A stretch of DNA of 64,000 nucleotides from Bradyrhizobium sp. AUGA SZCCT0158 (lineage in GTDB: Bacteria; Pseudomonadota; Alphaproteobacteria; Rhizobiales; Xanthobacteraceae), in contig NZ_JAFCME010000003.1 of NCBI RefSeq assembly GCF_018130065.1, positions 192,501-256,500 of the forward strand, written 5' to 3'. Positions 52,311 to 61,570 of the stretch are shown here, piece after piece (the first letter of the stretch is position 1; the number at the start of each line of letters is the position of its first letter). The notes beneath the pieces are model-generated. The model had not been told where the DNA came from, made no database searches, and saw only the letters and a program-made list of their open reading frames with translations. Made by a program: the position numbers and the translations under genes.

Positions 52311-53496
52311 CAGGCTTGATCAGGAAGGCGTCGGCCCCCGCAGCGCGCGAGGCCGCCTCGTCCTCGCCGCGCCCCGACACGCCGATGATGGCGATGCGGC
52401 CGAGCGGCGGATCGAGCGCCCGAATGCGCCGGATAGCCTCGATGCCGTCGATGCCCGGCAGCACCATGTCCATCAGCACCGCGTCGAAACCGCCCTGCGC
52501 GATCCGCTCCGGCGCGGCCTCGCCCTGGCCGATGAACTCGGTCTGGTGGCCGAGCTCGGTCAAGATGGCGTTCAGCACGACGCGGCCGAACGGATTGTCC
52601 TCGACGCTGAGCAGGCGCAAGGACCGCAGCGCCCCGGTCGACGGCTCGCCATCGGCCCCCGTCATGATCGTAATCGGGCCCTTGGCCGGCGACATCACGA
52701 CGCTGAGCGTGAAGGTGGTGCCGCCGCCGCGCCGTTGCGTCACCACGATGTCGCCGCCCATGGCGCGCGCGAGTTGCCTGACCGACGACAGCCCAAGCCC
52801 GGTGCCGCCGAACTTTGAGGCGATCGAGACATTGGCCTGCGAGAACGGGCGGAACAGGCGCTTGATCTCGCTGAGCGTGAGGCCGATGCCGCTGTCGGAG
52901 ACCGCAAAGGCGACGCCGATTTTACCCCTTGGAGCGCGCAGCGGCGACACGACAAGCGTGACGCTGCCCTGTTCGGTGAATTTCACCGCATTGTCGATCA
53001 GGTTCTCCAGCGCCGCCCGCAGCCTTACGGGATCGCCGACGGCAAATGCCGGCAGCTTTTCGGAAATCTCGACCGACGACTGCAGACCCTTCGCCGCCGC
53101 CCGCCCGGTCAGCGAATCGCCGGCGTTGCGCGCCAGCGTGCGCAGATCGAAGAAATCGTGGCGCACGGTGAGCCCGGGACCGCTGCTACGCGCGGCATCG
53201 ACGAACAAGGTCGCAAGGCTCGCCAGATGTTCCGCGCCGGCCTTGATGGTGTCGACCCAGCGCCGTTCGCGCTCATCAAGGTCGGATGTCGCCAGGAGGT
53301 TGCTGATCGCCAGAATGCCGGTCAGCGGCGTGCGCACCTCGTGGGCAAAGGCCGCCAATGCCACTTCGACCACGCCGGGCCCGGCCTTAGCTTTCGGCGA
53401 ACCGCGTTTCTTCGCGCCAACGCGCGATACGCGCTTCTTCTTCGGCTGCTTCCTGGTCAGCCGTGTTGTACGCCGTGAACGCGGTGATGCCGCCAT
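52246..53496 (-). CDS. Hybrid histidine kinase with C-terminal receiver
   Basis: Encodes 416 residues. A Lys/Arg-rich N-terminus of about 45 residues precedes the dimerisation/phospho-acceptor helix with AFAHEVRTPLTGILAISNLL; the ATPase domain has ENLIDNAVKF, SDSGIGL and GGTGLGLSSVRQLA. The receiver has the acceptor Asp in VLMDMVLPGIDG and Lys in FLIKPVSPRAL. There is no sensor or membrane part, so it acts in the cytoplasm on an unknown signal. ATG at 53496 has AGGGG upstream; others lie 15 and 30 bases before. Confidence 0.88.
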   Translation of the reverse strand: MAASPRSRRTTRLTRKQPKKKRVSRVGAKKRGSPKAKAGPGVVEVALAAFAHEVRTPLTGILAISNLLATSDLDERERRWVDTIKAGAEHLASLATLFVDAARSSGPGLTVRHDFFDLRTLARNAGDSLTGRAAAKGLQSSVEISEKLPAFAVGDPVRLRAALENLIDNAVKFTEQGSVTLVVSPLRAPRGKIGVAFAVSDSGIGLTLSEIKRLFRPFSQANVSIASKFGGTGLGLSSVRQLARAMGGDIVVTQRRGGGTTFTLSVVMSPAKGPITIMTGADGEPSTGALRSLRLLSVEDNPFGRVVLNAILTELGHQTEFIGQGEAAPERIAQGGFDAVLMDMVLPGIDGIEAIRRIRALDPPLGRIAIIGVSGRGEDEAASRAAGADAFLIKPVSPRALATALLEATRRAAAAT

Positions 53497-53578
53497 GATC
53501 CCCTGACCCATCCTGGAACCAAGCATGGCATGCCACGGCAGCCGGAGTCACGATGGCCTTTGGGGCAACCCTCAGTAA

Positions 53579-54463
53579 TTACGCAAGTCCTGCCAGACGG
53601 CGGATGTCGGCCGGCGTGGCGCCCTGCCCACGCAATTCGCGCAAGGCGGTGGCCTTGGTCGACTTCGACAGTTTCTGTCCGGCGTCGTCGAGGACCAGCC
53701 GGTGATGCCGGTAGACCGGTTGCGGAATACCAAGCAGCGATTGCAGCAGCCGGTGCACGCTGGTCGACCAGAACAGGTCCTGGCCGCGCACCACGTCGGT
53801 GACGCCCTGCAAGGCATCGTCGATCACAACCGACAGGTGATAGCTGGTCGGCGTCTCCTTACGCGCCAGGATGACGTCGCCCCAGGCTTCCGGTCGGGCG
53901 GCCACGAGCCCGGTTTCGCCGCCTGCGCCCTCGCCGCGCTCGACCCAGGCGAGATCGGGCGCCTGTGCCATGGCCGCCGCCATATCGAGCCGCAACGCGT
54001 AAGGCAGGCCCTGGTCGATCAATCGCCGCCGCGCCGGCGCGGAAAACGACTTCGCGGCGCCGGGATAGAGCGGCGCGCCATCGGGATCACGCGGCCAGGG
54101 CGCTCCGGCCTTCGCGGCGGATTCCCGTTCGGCGACCATGCGGGCGATTTCCGCGCGGCTTTCGAAGGCGGGATAGATCAGGCCTCGGCCTGACAGTTTT
54201 TCCACCGCTTCGCGAAAATCGGAAAGGTGTTCGGACTGCCGCCGCACCGGCGCTTCCCAGGACAGGCCGAGCCATTCGAGGTCTTCAAATATCGCAGCCT
54301 CGAATTCCGGCCGGCACCGCGTCGCGTCGATATCCTCGATGCGGAGCAGAAATCTTCCACCGCTCGCGCGCGCCAGCTCGAAATTCAACAGCGCCGAAAA
54401 AGCGTGGCCGAGATGGAGGTAGCCATTGGGGCTTGGCGCAAATCGGAACACAGGTGACGGCAT
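53579..54463 (-). CDS. gluQ: Glutamyl-Q tRNA(Asp) synthetase
   Basis: Encodes 294 residues, a truncated glutamyl-tRNA synthetase without anticodon domain. The HIGH-type motif is FAPSPNGYLHLGHAFSALLN, the second motif KLSKSTKATAL. The enzyme attaches glutamate to queuosine in tRNA(Asp). The cysteines that bind zinc in the E. coli protein are absent; the matching place reads IYPAFESRAEIARM. Divergent from the glycosylase gene 37 bases away. Confidence 0.93.
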   Translation of the reverse strand: MPSPVFRFAPSPNGYLHLGHAFSALLNFELARASGGRFLLRIEDIDATRCRPEFEAAIFEDLEWLGLSWEAPVRRQSEHLSDFREAVEKLSGRGLIYPAFESRAEIARMVAERESAAKAGAPWPRDPDGAPLYPGAAKSFSAPARRRLIDQGLPYALRLDMAAAMAQAPDLAWVERGEGAGGETGLVAARPEAWGDVILARKETPTSYHLSVVIDDALQGVTDVVRGQDLFWSTSVHRLLQSLLGIPQPVYRHHRLVLDDAGQKLSKSTKATALRELRGQGATPADIRRLAGLA

Positions 54464-54500
54464 TGATCTCTTTCGCGGGACATGATGGTTTTAACGGGCA

Positions 54501-55148
54501 ATGACCATTCACCTCAACTCCCAGGCCGACCTCGAAGACGCGATTGCGGCCCTCGTCGTACAGGACAAGCGGCTCAAACCGATTCTCGAACTCACGGGCA
54601 TGCCGGCGCTGCGCCAGCGCGAACCGGGCTTTGCCGGGCTGGCGCATATCGTGTGCGGTCAGCAATTGTCCACCGCGAGCGCCGGGGCGATCTGGGGACG
54701 CCTCACCGCCGCGTTCGATCCGTTCGATCCCGAGCCCATCCGCAAGGCCCGCGCCGAACGCCTCGGACGGCTCGGCCTTTCGGCCGCCAAGATCAAGACG
54801 CTGAAAAACATCGCGCGCGAACTGGCCGCCGAACGATTGAACCTCGAGGTACTGGCAGAAGAGGACGCCGACGCCGCACACCACACGTTGACCGCGCTGC
54901 ATGGTATCGGCCCGTGGACCGCCGACGTCTATCTGCTGTTCTGCCTCGGCCATGGCGATGCCTGGCCGGCCGGCGACATCGCGATCCAGGAGGCGATCAA
55001 GGTCGGGCTCGGCCTGAAGGCGCGTCCGACCGCCAAGCAGATGGCGCCGCTGGCCGAGCCGTGGCGCCCCATGCGCGGTGCCGCAGCGCATCTTTGGTGG
55101 AGCTACTATCGCGTCGTGAAGAATCGCGAGGGCGTGATCACGAAGTAG
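54501..55148 (+). CDS. DNA-3-methyladenine glycosylase II, AlkA type
   Basis: Encodes 215 residues. HhH-GPD fold: IVCGQQLSTASAGAIWGRL, the hairpin LTALHGIGPWTADVYLLFCL and the catalytic Asp in WPAGDIAIQEAI. It removes alkylated purines in base-excision repair. It lacks the N-terminal AlkA beta domain and the methyltransferase part of Ada. Located between gluQ and a LysR gene, no visible operon. Confidence 0.92.
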   Translation: MTIHLNSQADLEDAIAALVVQDKRLKPILELTGMPALRQREPGFAGLAHIVCGQQLSTASAGAIWGRLTAAFDPFDPEPIRKARAERLGRLGLSAAKIKTLKNIARELAAERLNLEVLAEEDADAAHHTLTALHGIGPWTADVYLLFCLGHGDAWPAGDIAIQEAIKVGLGLKARPTAKQMAPLAEPWRPMRGAAAHLWWSYYRVVKNREGVITK

Positions 55149-55232
55149 ACATTGTCTCGGAGGCATGGACCCCGGATCAGCAGCGCACCGCTTCGCGCTG
55201 CGCAGCATCCGGGGAACGCAGACCGAGACAAG

Positions 55233-56120
55233 TCAGCCCCGCAGCCTGACCCGGTCCTCGCGCGCGCATGCCGTGACGAAGTCGATCACCGCGCGCACCG
55301 CGGGGAGTTCGACCAGATCCGGATGCGCCAGCAGCCAGAGATCGGCCACGCTGACGAGTTTTTGCGGCGCGACCCGCACCAGATCGGGGTCGATGGCGGC
55401 GACGAAGCAGGACAGCGCCGAGATTCCGAGGCCGGCCTTCGCCGCGGCCAGCATGTCGCCCTGCGACGAACAGCGCAGCACCACCGATCCCTGGCGGGTG
55501 ATGAGATCGCTCCAGCGCGCCAGGCGTTCGTTCGAGGCCCGGTCGGCAAAGCCGATCACGCTGTGCCCCTTCCATTCGTCGCGCCGCTCCGGCAAACGAC
55601 GCCGCGCCGCATAGGCGCGCGAAGCGTAAAAGCCGGTGCCGAGCCGGCCGATCCGGCGGCCGATCAAATTCTCCTCGCCACTGTCCACCGGACGCAGCAC
55701 GACATCAGCCTCGCGGCGGCGCACGCTGGCCGGAAACGGATGGGTGATGATCTCGATCTGGATGTGGTCGTGCGCGCGCAGGAACGGACCCAGCCGCGGC
55801 ATCAGCCAGTGCGAGGCAAAGGTCGCTCCGATCGAGAGCTTGACCACGCCGCGGGCGTCCGCACCGGTCGCGGAGACCGCGGCCTCGGCGCGCAGCGCCG
55901 CCGCCGCCATGGCGTCGACATGCTCACGGAATTTGCGGCCCTGCGCGGTCAGCGACAGGCCTTCGTTGGAGCGCGCGAACAGGGGTATGCCGAGCTGGCC
56001 TTCCAGTTCGGCGATCTTGCGGCCGACCGTCGGATGGCTGGAGCGGAGCTGGCGCGCGGCCGCGGCGAAGCTGCGGGTTTCGGCCACCGCGACAAAGGTC
56101 TTGCACAGGTCCCAGTCCAT
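55233..56120 (-). CDS. LysR family transcriptional regulator
   Basis: Encodes 295 residues. The winged helix-turn-helix is FVAVAETRSFAAAARQLR followed by SHPTVGRKIAELEGQLGI; the rest is the periplasmic-binding-type effector domain. Divergent from the nitronate monooxygenase gene, with 150 bases between, so it is a likely regulator of that gene or of the block that follows. The inducer is unknown. Confidence 0.93.
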   Translation of the reverse strand: MDWDLCKTFVAVAETRSFAAAARQLRSSHPTVGRKIAELEGQLGIPLFARSNEGLSLTAQGRKFREHVDAMAAAALRAEAAVSATGADARGVVKLSIGATFASHWLMPRLGPFLRAHDHIQIEIITHPFPASVRRREADVVLRPVDSGEENLIGRRIGRLGTGFYASRAYAARRRLPERRDEWKGHSVIGFADRASNERLARWSDLITRQGSVVLRCSSQGDMLAAAKAGLGISALSCFVAAIDPDLVRVAPQKLVSVADLWLLAHPDLVELPAVRAVIDFVTACAREDRVRLRG

Positions 56121-56270
56121 TGGCGATCAGGCCTAGATGTTCATTACTGAATGGTCAGCTGTTCAATATTGAACGTCGGAGACGACCCGTCCAGCCCTAT
56201 AATGCAGCGCATAAGCAAGCCGGCTGGAGCGGAACCGCTCGCCGGCCTCGAAACCCAGAGGGAGGATTGA

Positions 56271-57245
56271 ATGCCGTTGCCCGCGTCGCTTGCCAATTCG
56301 CTTGAACTGCCCGTGGTCGGCTCGCCGCTCTTCATCGTGTCCGGGCCGGAACTCGTGATCGCCCAGTGCAAGGCCGGCATCGTCGGATCGTTTCCGGCGC
56401 TGAACGCGCGGCCGGTCGAAAAACTCGACGAATGGCTGAGCCGGATCAAGAATGAACTCGGCGAGTACAAGGCGCTGCACCCCACGAAGAAGGTCGCGCC
56501 CTATGCGGTCAACCAGATCTGCCACGCCTCCAACGACCGGCTGATGAAAGACATGGAAACCTGCGTCAAGCACCAGGTTCCGATCATCATCACCTCGCTG
56601 CGGCCGCCGCTGGAGATCGTCGAAGCCGCGCATTCCTATGGCGGCGTCGTGTTCCACGACGTGATCAACGTCAAGCATGCACGCAAGGCCGCCGAACAGG
56701 GCGTCGACGGGCTCATTCTGGTCTGCGCCGGCGCCGGCGGGCATGCCGGCACGCTGTCGCCGTTCGCGCTGCTGCGCGAGGTCAAACAATGGTTCAAGGG
56801 CACCATCCTGCTGTCGGGTGCGATCTCCGACGGCTGGAGCATTGCCTCCGCGCTCGCGCTCGGCGCCGACCTCGCCTACATGGGGACGCGCTTCATCGCC
56901 ACCGAAGAGGCGAATGCCGACCTCGCCTACAAGAAGGCGCTGACCGAGCACGCCGCCCATGACATCGTCTATTCGAACCTGTTCACCGGCGTGCACGGCA
57001 ATTATCTCGGCCCGTCGATCGTGGCCGCGGGCCTCGATCCCGACAATTTGCCGGTCGCTGACAAGACCAAGATGAATTTCGGCTCCGGCGGCAACACCAA
57101 GTCCAAGGCATGGCGCGACATCTGGGGCTCGGGCCAGGGCATCGGCCAGATCAATGATGCACCGCCGGTCGCCGAACTCGTCGCGCGCCTGAAAGCCGAA
57201 TTCGACGACGCCGGCAGCGACTTTCTCAGGCGAGCGCGCGCTTAG
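56271..57245 (+). CDS. Nitronate monooxygenase (2-nitropropane dioxygenase family)
   Basis: Encodes 324 residues of an FMN-binding TIM barrel. GIVGSFPALNARPVEKLDEW and the FMN/phosphate motif VCAGAGGHAGTLSPFALL are family blocks; a conserved end has LSGAISDGWSIASALALGAD. It oxidises alkyl nitronates such as propionate-3-nitronate. GGGAGGATTGA precedes the ATG. First plus-strand gene after the divergent LysR regulator. Confidence 0.92.
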   Translation: MPLPASLANSLELPVVGSPLFIVSGPELVIAQCKAGIVGSFPALNARPVEKLDEWLSRIKNELGEYKALHPTKKVAPYAVNQICHASNDRLMKDMETCVKHQVPIIITSLRPPLEIVEAAHSYGGVVFHDVINVKHARKAAEQGVDGLILVCAGAGGHAGTLSPFALLREVKQWFKGTILLSGAISDGWSIASALALGADLAYMGTRFIATEEANADLAYKKALTEHAAHDIVYSNLFTGVHGNYLGPSIVAAGLDPDNLPVADKTKMNFGSGGNTKSKAWRDIWGSGQGIGQINDAPPVAELVARLKAEFDDAGSDFLRRARA

Positions 57246-57295
57246 GCGGCGCACTCTCGGCTTCGACAACAAATGAAAACAGAGGGATGGGAACG

Positions 57296-58480
57296 ATGAG
57301 CGTGTCACGCACTGCATTGAGCATGGTGTTCGCATTGATGGCGACCGGAGCCGTCGCCGCCGATGACAAGGGCGAAATCCGCATCGGCCAGACGCTGCCC
57401 TATAGCGGGCCGGTGTCCGGCTTCGGCACCATCGGCCGGGCGCAAGAGGCCTATTTCGACAAGGTCAACGCGGACGGCGGCATCAACGGCCGCAAGGTCA
57501 AGTTCATCACTCTCGACGATGCCTACTCGCCGCCCAAGACCGTCGAGCAGACCCGAAAGCTGGTCGAGCAGGAAGAAGTGCTTGTCATGTTCGGCTCGCT
57601 GGGCACCGCAACCAACAACGCCGTGCACCGCTACCTTAACAACAAGAAGGTTCCGCAGCTGTTCGTGCTGAGCGGCGCCACCAAGTGGGCCGACCCGAAG
57701 CATTACCCATGGACCATGCCGGGCATGGCGACCTATCAGTCCGAGGGCGTCGTCTATGCCAAGTACATCTTGCAGACCAAGCCGGACGCGAAGATCGCCA
57801 TCCTGGCGCAAAACGACGATTTCGGCCGCGACTATGTCGCCGGCTTCAAGCGCGCGCTGGGAGACAAGGCCGCGACCATGATCGTCTCCGAGGCGAGCTA
57901 TGAGACCAGTGCGCCGACCATCGCTTCGCAGCTTGCGACGCTGAAAGCCTCCGGCGCCAATGTGATGTTCGGCGTCGTGCTCGGGAAGTTCACCTCGCAG
58001 ATGATCAAGGGCGTTGCCGAACTGAACTGGAAGCCGGACCTGTTGTTCGTGCCGACATCGGCGTCATCGATCTCGTTCCTGGAGCCCGGCGGACTGGAAA
58101 ACGCGGTCGGGCTGATTTCGTCGAGCAACCAGAAGGACACGATGGACGCGCAATGGGCCAATGATGCCGGCGTGAAGGAGTATTTCGCGTTCATGAAGAA
58201 GTATCTGCCCAATGCCGACCTGAACAATTCGAATTACGCGGCGGGCTATCATTATGCCAACCTGATGACGAAGGTGCTGACGGCCTGCAAGGACGATCTC
58301 AGCCGGGAGAATATCATGCGGCAGGCCGCTTCGCTGCGCCAGGTTTCGCTGCCGCTGCTGTTGCCTGATATAACGGTGTCGACCGATGCCGAGGATTATC
58401 TGCCGTTCCAGCAATTGCGGCTGCGGCGCTTCGACGGCAAGAGCTGGGTCGGTTTCGGTGAAATCCTGGACGACCGATAA
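57296..58480 (+). CDS. Branched-chain-amino-acid-type ABC substrate-binding protein
   Basis: Encodes 394 residues, family 6 (LivJ-like). A signal peptide of about 21 residues ends near AVA-AD; the mature part opens with IRIGQTLPYSGPVSGFGTIG and has VEQTRKLVEQEEVLVMFGSL and ILAQNDDFGRDYVAGFKRAL. The matching permease and ATPase genes are not in the window. ATG at 57296 is chosen over one three codons upstream, since GAGGGATGGGAACG fits the former. Ligands in this family include amino acids, amides and aromatic acids. Confidence 0.9.
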   Translation: MSVSRTALSMVFALMATGAVAADDKGEIRIGQTLPYSGPVSGFGTIGRAQEAYFDKVNADGGINGRKVKFITLDDAYSPPKTVEQTRKLVEQEEVLVMFGSLGTATNNAVHRYLNNKKVPQLFVLSGATKWADPKHYPWTMPGMATYQSEGVVYAKYILQTKPDAKIAILAQNDDFGRDYVAGFKRALGDKAATMIVSEASYETSAPTIASQLATLKASGANVMFGVVLGKFTSQMIKGVAELNWKPDLLFVPTSASSISFLEPGGLENAVGLISSSNQKDTMDAQWANDAGVKEYFAFMKKYLPNADLNNSNYAAGYHYANLMTKVLTACKDDLSRENIMRQAASLRQVSLPLLLPDITVSTDAEDYLPFQQLRLRRFDGKSWVGFGEILDDR

Positions 58481-58514
58481 GGGAGTGCGTTGAGTGCGAA
58501 CCAAATCGGCAGAC

Positions 58515-58660
58515 GTCATCCCCGCGCAACGGCTTTGCCGTTGTCGCTGGAGGTGCGAGCCTTGCGGTGCACTTGCACCGCTGGGCGAGCCTCGAAGGAT
58601 GGACCACGGGCGCTTCTCATCCTTCGAGGCTCGCCGAAGAGGCTCGCACCTCAGGATGAC
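58515..58660. repeat. Nested inverted intergenic repeat with 17-bp perfect arms
   Basis: GCGAGCCTCGAAGGATG (58585-58601) is the exact inverse of the 17 bases at 58618-58634. Outside it GAGGTGCGAGCC (58550-58561) pairs with GGCTCGCACCTC (58641-58652), and GTCATCC (58515-58521) with GGATGAC (58654-58660). Three nested pairs give one long cruciform. It lies between two plus-strand genes. Confidence 0.8.
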
Positions 58661-58715
58661 GCGATAGGGTGCGAGCTGGCGGCTTCAAACTAACTCATCA
58701 TGCTTTAGGGAGCAC

Positions 58716-60248
58716 GTGACGGTGATCATCGGCGGCGAACGCACAATTACCTATCCGGAAATCCATGACCGCATCGCACGCGCGGCGACCGGATTTCAAA
58801 GCCTCGGCCTTGGTGGCGACACGCCGGTCGCGATGATGCTGCGCAATGATTTTGCGTTGTTCGAAGTTACCGGCGCAGCCGCCGCGCTCGGCAGCCCGGT
58901 GGTGCCGATCAACTGGCACCTGAAGGCCGAGGAGGTCGCCTATATCCTTGCCGACAGCGGCGCCGAGATCCTGGTCTGCCATGCGGACCTGTTGCCGCAG
59001 ATCAGGGACGGGCTACCAGCCCATATCAAGCTGCTGATCGTAACCACACCGCTGGAGATCGCCACGGCGTTCAATGTTCCGGCTGCGCTGACGAAGGTTC
59101 CGGACGGCATGACCGACTGGGACGTCTGGCGCGACACCCATGCGCCATCGCAGGAGCCGCCGATCGGCAGCGCGCCAATGTTCTATACGTCAGGCACCAC
59201 GGGCCTGCCCAAGGGCGTGCGGCGCAAGCCGATGAAGCCGGAGCAGCAGGCGGCCTCGGCACGAGTCGGTGGCATCGCCTATGGCGTCAAGCCGAACGAG
59301 GATCAAGTCATCCTGATGAACGGCCCGATGTATCATTCGGCGCCAAGCTCCTACGGCATGCTGGCGTTTCGCAGCGGCTGCACAATCGTGCTCGAACCGC
59401 GTTTCGATCCAGAGGACATGCTGCAACTGATCGCGCGCCATCGCGTCACCCACATGCATATGGTGCCGACGATGTTCGTGCGGCTGCTGCGCCTGCCGGA
59501 CGAGGTGAAACAACGTTACGACCTGTCGTCGCTGCGCTTCGTCGTCCACGGCGCGGCCCCCTGCCCGCCGCAGGTCAAGCGCGCCATGATCGACTGGTGG
59601 GGACCGGTCATCAGCGAATATTTCGGCTCGACTGAAACTGGAATCCCGGTGTGGCATTCGGCCGGGGAGGCGCTGGCCAAGCCCGGCACCGTCGGCCGCG
59701 CCATCGAAGGCGGTGTCGTCAAGATCTTCCGCCCCGACGGCGAACTGTGCGGCGTCAACGAACCCGGCGAGATCTTCATGCGACAGATGTCGGTGCCGGA
59801 CTTCGATTACCACGGCAAGGCCGAGGCGCGCGCCGAGGCCGGGCGCGACGGCCTCGTCAGCGTCGGTGACGTCGGCTATCTCGACGAAGACGGCTATCTG
59901 TTCCTGTGCGACCGCAAACGCGACATGGTGATCTCGGGCGGCGTCAACATCTATCCCGCCGAGATCGAGAACGCACTGATCGGCATGGACGGCGTGCGCG
60001 ACTGCGCGGTGTTCGGCATTCCCGACGACGAGTTCGGCGAGCGGCTGTTTGCCTGCATCGAGCCCGACACCGATGCCACGCTTTCGCCGGCGGCAGTGCA
60101 GGAATTCCTGCGCACCCGCCTCGCCAATTTCAAGGTGCCAAAGGACATCCAGTTCATGGACTCGATGCCGCGCGAAGCCACCGGCAAGATTTTCAAGCGC
60201 AAGCTGCGCGATCTGCATGCGGAAGGCCGCCTGCGCGCGGCTAGGTGA
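58716..60248 (+). CDS. Acyl-CoA synthetase (AMP-binding)
   Basis: Encodes 510 residues from a GTG start. Motifs: the P-loop MFYTSGTTGLPKGVRRKP near residue 155, YFGSTETGIPVW near 305, GDVGYLDEDGYLFLCDRKRD near 385, and the catalytic Lys in EATGKIFKRKLRDL at the end. It activates an acid to the CoA ester through an acyl-AMP. Its position before a DUF2855 protein and a flavin monooxygenase suggests a dedicated degradation pathway, substrate unknown. Confidence 0.92.
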   Translation: MTVIIGGERTITYPEIHDRIARAATGFQSLGLGGDTPVAMMLRNDFALFEVTGAAAALGSPVVPINWHLKAEEVAYILADSGAEILVCHADLLPQIRDGLPAHIKLLIVTTPLEIATAFNVPAALTKVPDGMTDWDVWRDTHAPSQEPPIGSAPMFYTSGTTGLPKGVRRKPMKPEQQAASARVGGIAYGVKPNEDQVILMNGPMYHSAPSSYGMLAFRSGCTIVLEPRFDPEDMLQLIARHRVTHMHMVPTMFVRLLRLPDEVKQRYDLSSLRFVVHGAAPCPPQVKRAMIDWWGPVISEYFGSTETGIPVWHSAGEALAKPGTVGRAIEGGVVKIFRPDGELCGVNEPGEIFMRQMSVPDFDYHGKAEARAEAGRDGLVSVGDVGYLDEDGYLFLCDRKRDMVISGGVNIYPAEIENALIGMDGVRDCAVFGIPDDEFGERLFACIEPDTDATLSPAAVQEFLRTRLANFKVPKDIQFMDSMPREATGKIFKRKLRDLHAEGRLRAAR

Positions 60249-60381
60249 CGGCGGCGCAGAAAAGCAAACGGCGTTTCAAACGGACAGTGTTTTAAACGTC
60301 CTTGTTGAACATACTTGCTGTTGCAAAATGGTCATTGGAGAGCGCAAAGATCAGGGCATATCAAGCGTAGGGACCTGACAC

Positions 60382-61467
60382 ATGCACGCCACTGATTTTA
60401 TCGTCGCCCGCCATGATCTGCAGCAATACAAAGTGATCGAGACAGAGCTACCCAACGCGGGCACATTGCCGGGTGAGTCGTTGCTGGTCAAAGTTGTCAG
60501 TTTCGCCTTCACCGCCAACAACATCACCTACGCCGTGCTTGGCGACCAGTTCAATTACTGGCAGCTGTTTCCTGCGCCAAAGGGTTTCGGCAATATTCCG
60601 GTGTGGGGATTCGGCGACGTGATCGCGTCGAAGCATCCTGATATTGCCGAGGGCGAACGCCTGTTCGGCTATTTCCCGATGGCGACGCACGTGGTGATCG
60701 AAGCGGCTGACGTTAGCAAGCACGGCCTGCGCGATGCCGTCGCGCATCGACAAGTCGCTGCGCCGGTCTACAACGCCTATGCCCGTGTCAGCGGCGATCC
60801 CTCCTTCGCCGGACGTCGGGGCGATTTTCAGGCGCTGCTACGACCGCTGTTCATGCTGTCCTTTCTGGTCGATGATTTCCTCGCCGAGAACGATTTCTTC
60901 GGCGCGCAGAGCGTGATGCTCTCCTCGGCCTCCAGCAAGACCGCGTTCGGGCTTGCGCATCTGCTGCACACAAGGCGCAATGGAATCAAGGTAATCGGGC
61001 TCACCTCGGCACCCAATGTCGACTTCGTGAAATCGCTCGGCTGTTACGACGAGGTCGTGACCTATGACGCCGTGACATCGTTGCCGCCGGATTCACCTGT
61101 CGCGTTGGTGGACATGGCGGGGAACAGCGAATTGCGCGCGACGCTGCATAACCATTTCGGCGACCAGATGAAATATTCCGGACGCATCGGACTTACCCAT
61201 CGCAGTTCGTCGCCCGACGAGCCGGAATTGCCCGGCGCCAAGCCCACCTGGTACTCCGCGCCCGTCCAGATTCGCAAACGCGCCAAGGAATGGGGCTCGG
61301 GCGGCGTCGGCACGCGGTTCGGCGCGGCATGGTCGGGTTTTGCGCCGAAGCTGGACGGGTGGCTCACCGTGACCGAAGGCCGCGGCCCGGCGGCGGTGCA
61401 ACGGGTCTATCTCGACACCCTCAACGGCCGTGTGCCGCCGGACCAGGGGCATATCCTGTCGATTTAG
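60382..61467 (+). CDS. DUF2855 family protein (MDR-like)
   Basis: Encodes 361 residues. The N-terminal part (LPGESLLVKVVSFAFTANNI) and the block SVMLSSASSKTAFGLAHLL with GLTSAPNVDFVKSLGCYDEV resemble quinone-oxidoreductase-like MDR proteins with a Rossmann fold; these proteins are grouped as DUF2855. No enzyme activity is established. The last third is family-specific. It lies in the block with the acyl-CoA synthetase and the monooxygenase. Confidence 0.87.
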   Translation: MHATDFIVARHDLQQYKVIETELPNAGTLPGESLLVKVVSFAFTANNITYAVLGDQFNYWQLFPAPKGFGNIPVWGFGDVIASKHPDIAEGERLFGYFPMATHVVIEAADVSKHGLRDAVAHRQVAAPVYNAYARVSGDPSFAGRRGDFQALLRPLFMLSFLVDDFLAENDFFGAQSVMLSSASSKTAFGLAHLLHTRRNGIKVIGLTSAPNVDFVKSLGCYDEVVTYDAVTSLPPDSPVALVDMAGNSELRATLHNHFGDQMKYSGRIGLTHRSSSPDEPELPGAKPTWYSAPVQIRKRAKEWGSGGVGTRFGAAWSGFAPKLDGWLTVTEGRGPAAVQRVYLDTLNGRVPPDQGHILSI

Positions 61468-61570
61468 AGATAACCGCTATCTCCTCGCGCCCTTTCTGCA
61501 GCCTCCCGAATGGGTATAGGCTCGCGGAACAGGGAAACGCCGCACAGACGGCCGGTGACGAGAAACGCGC

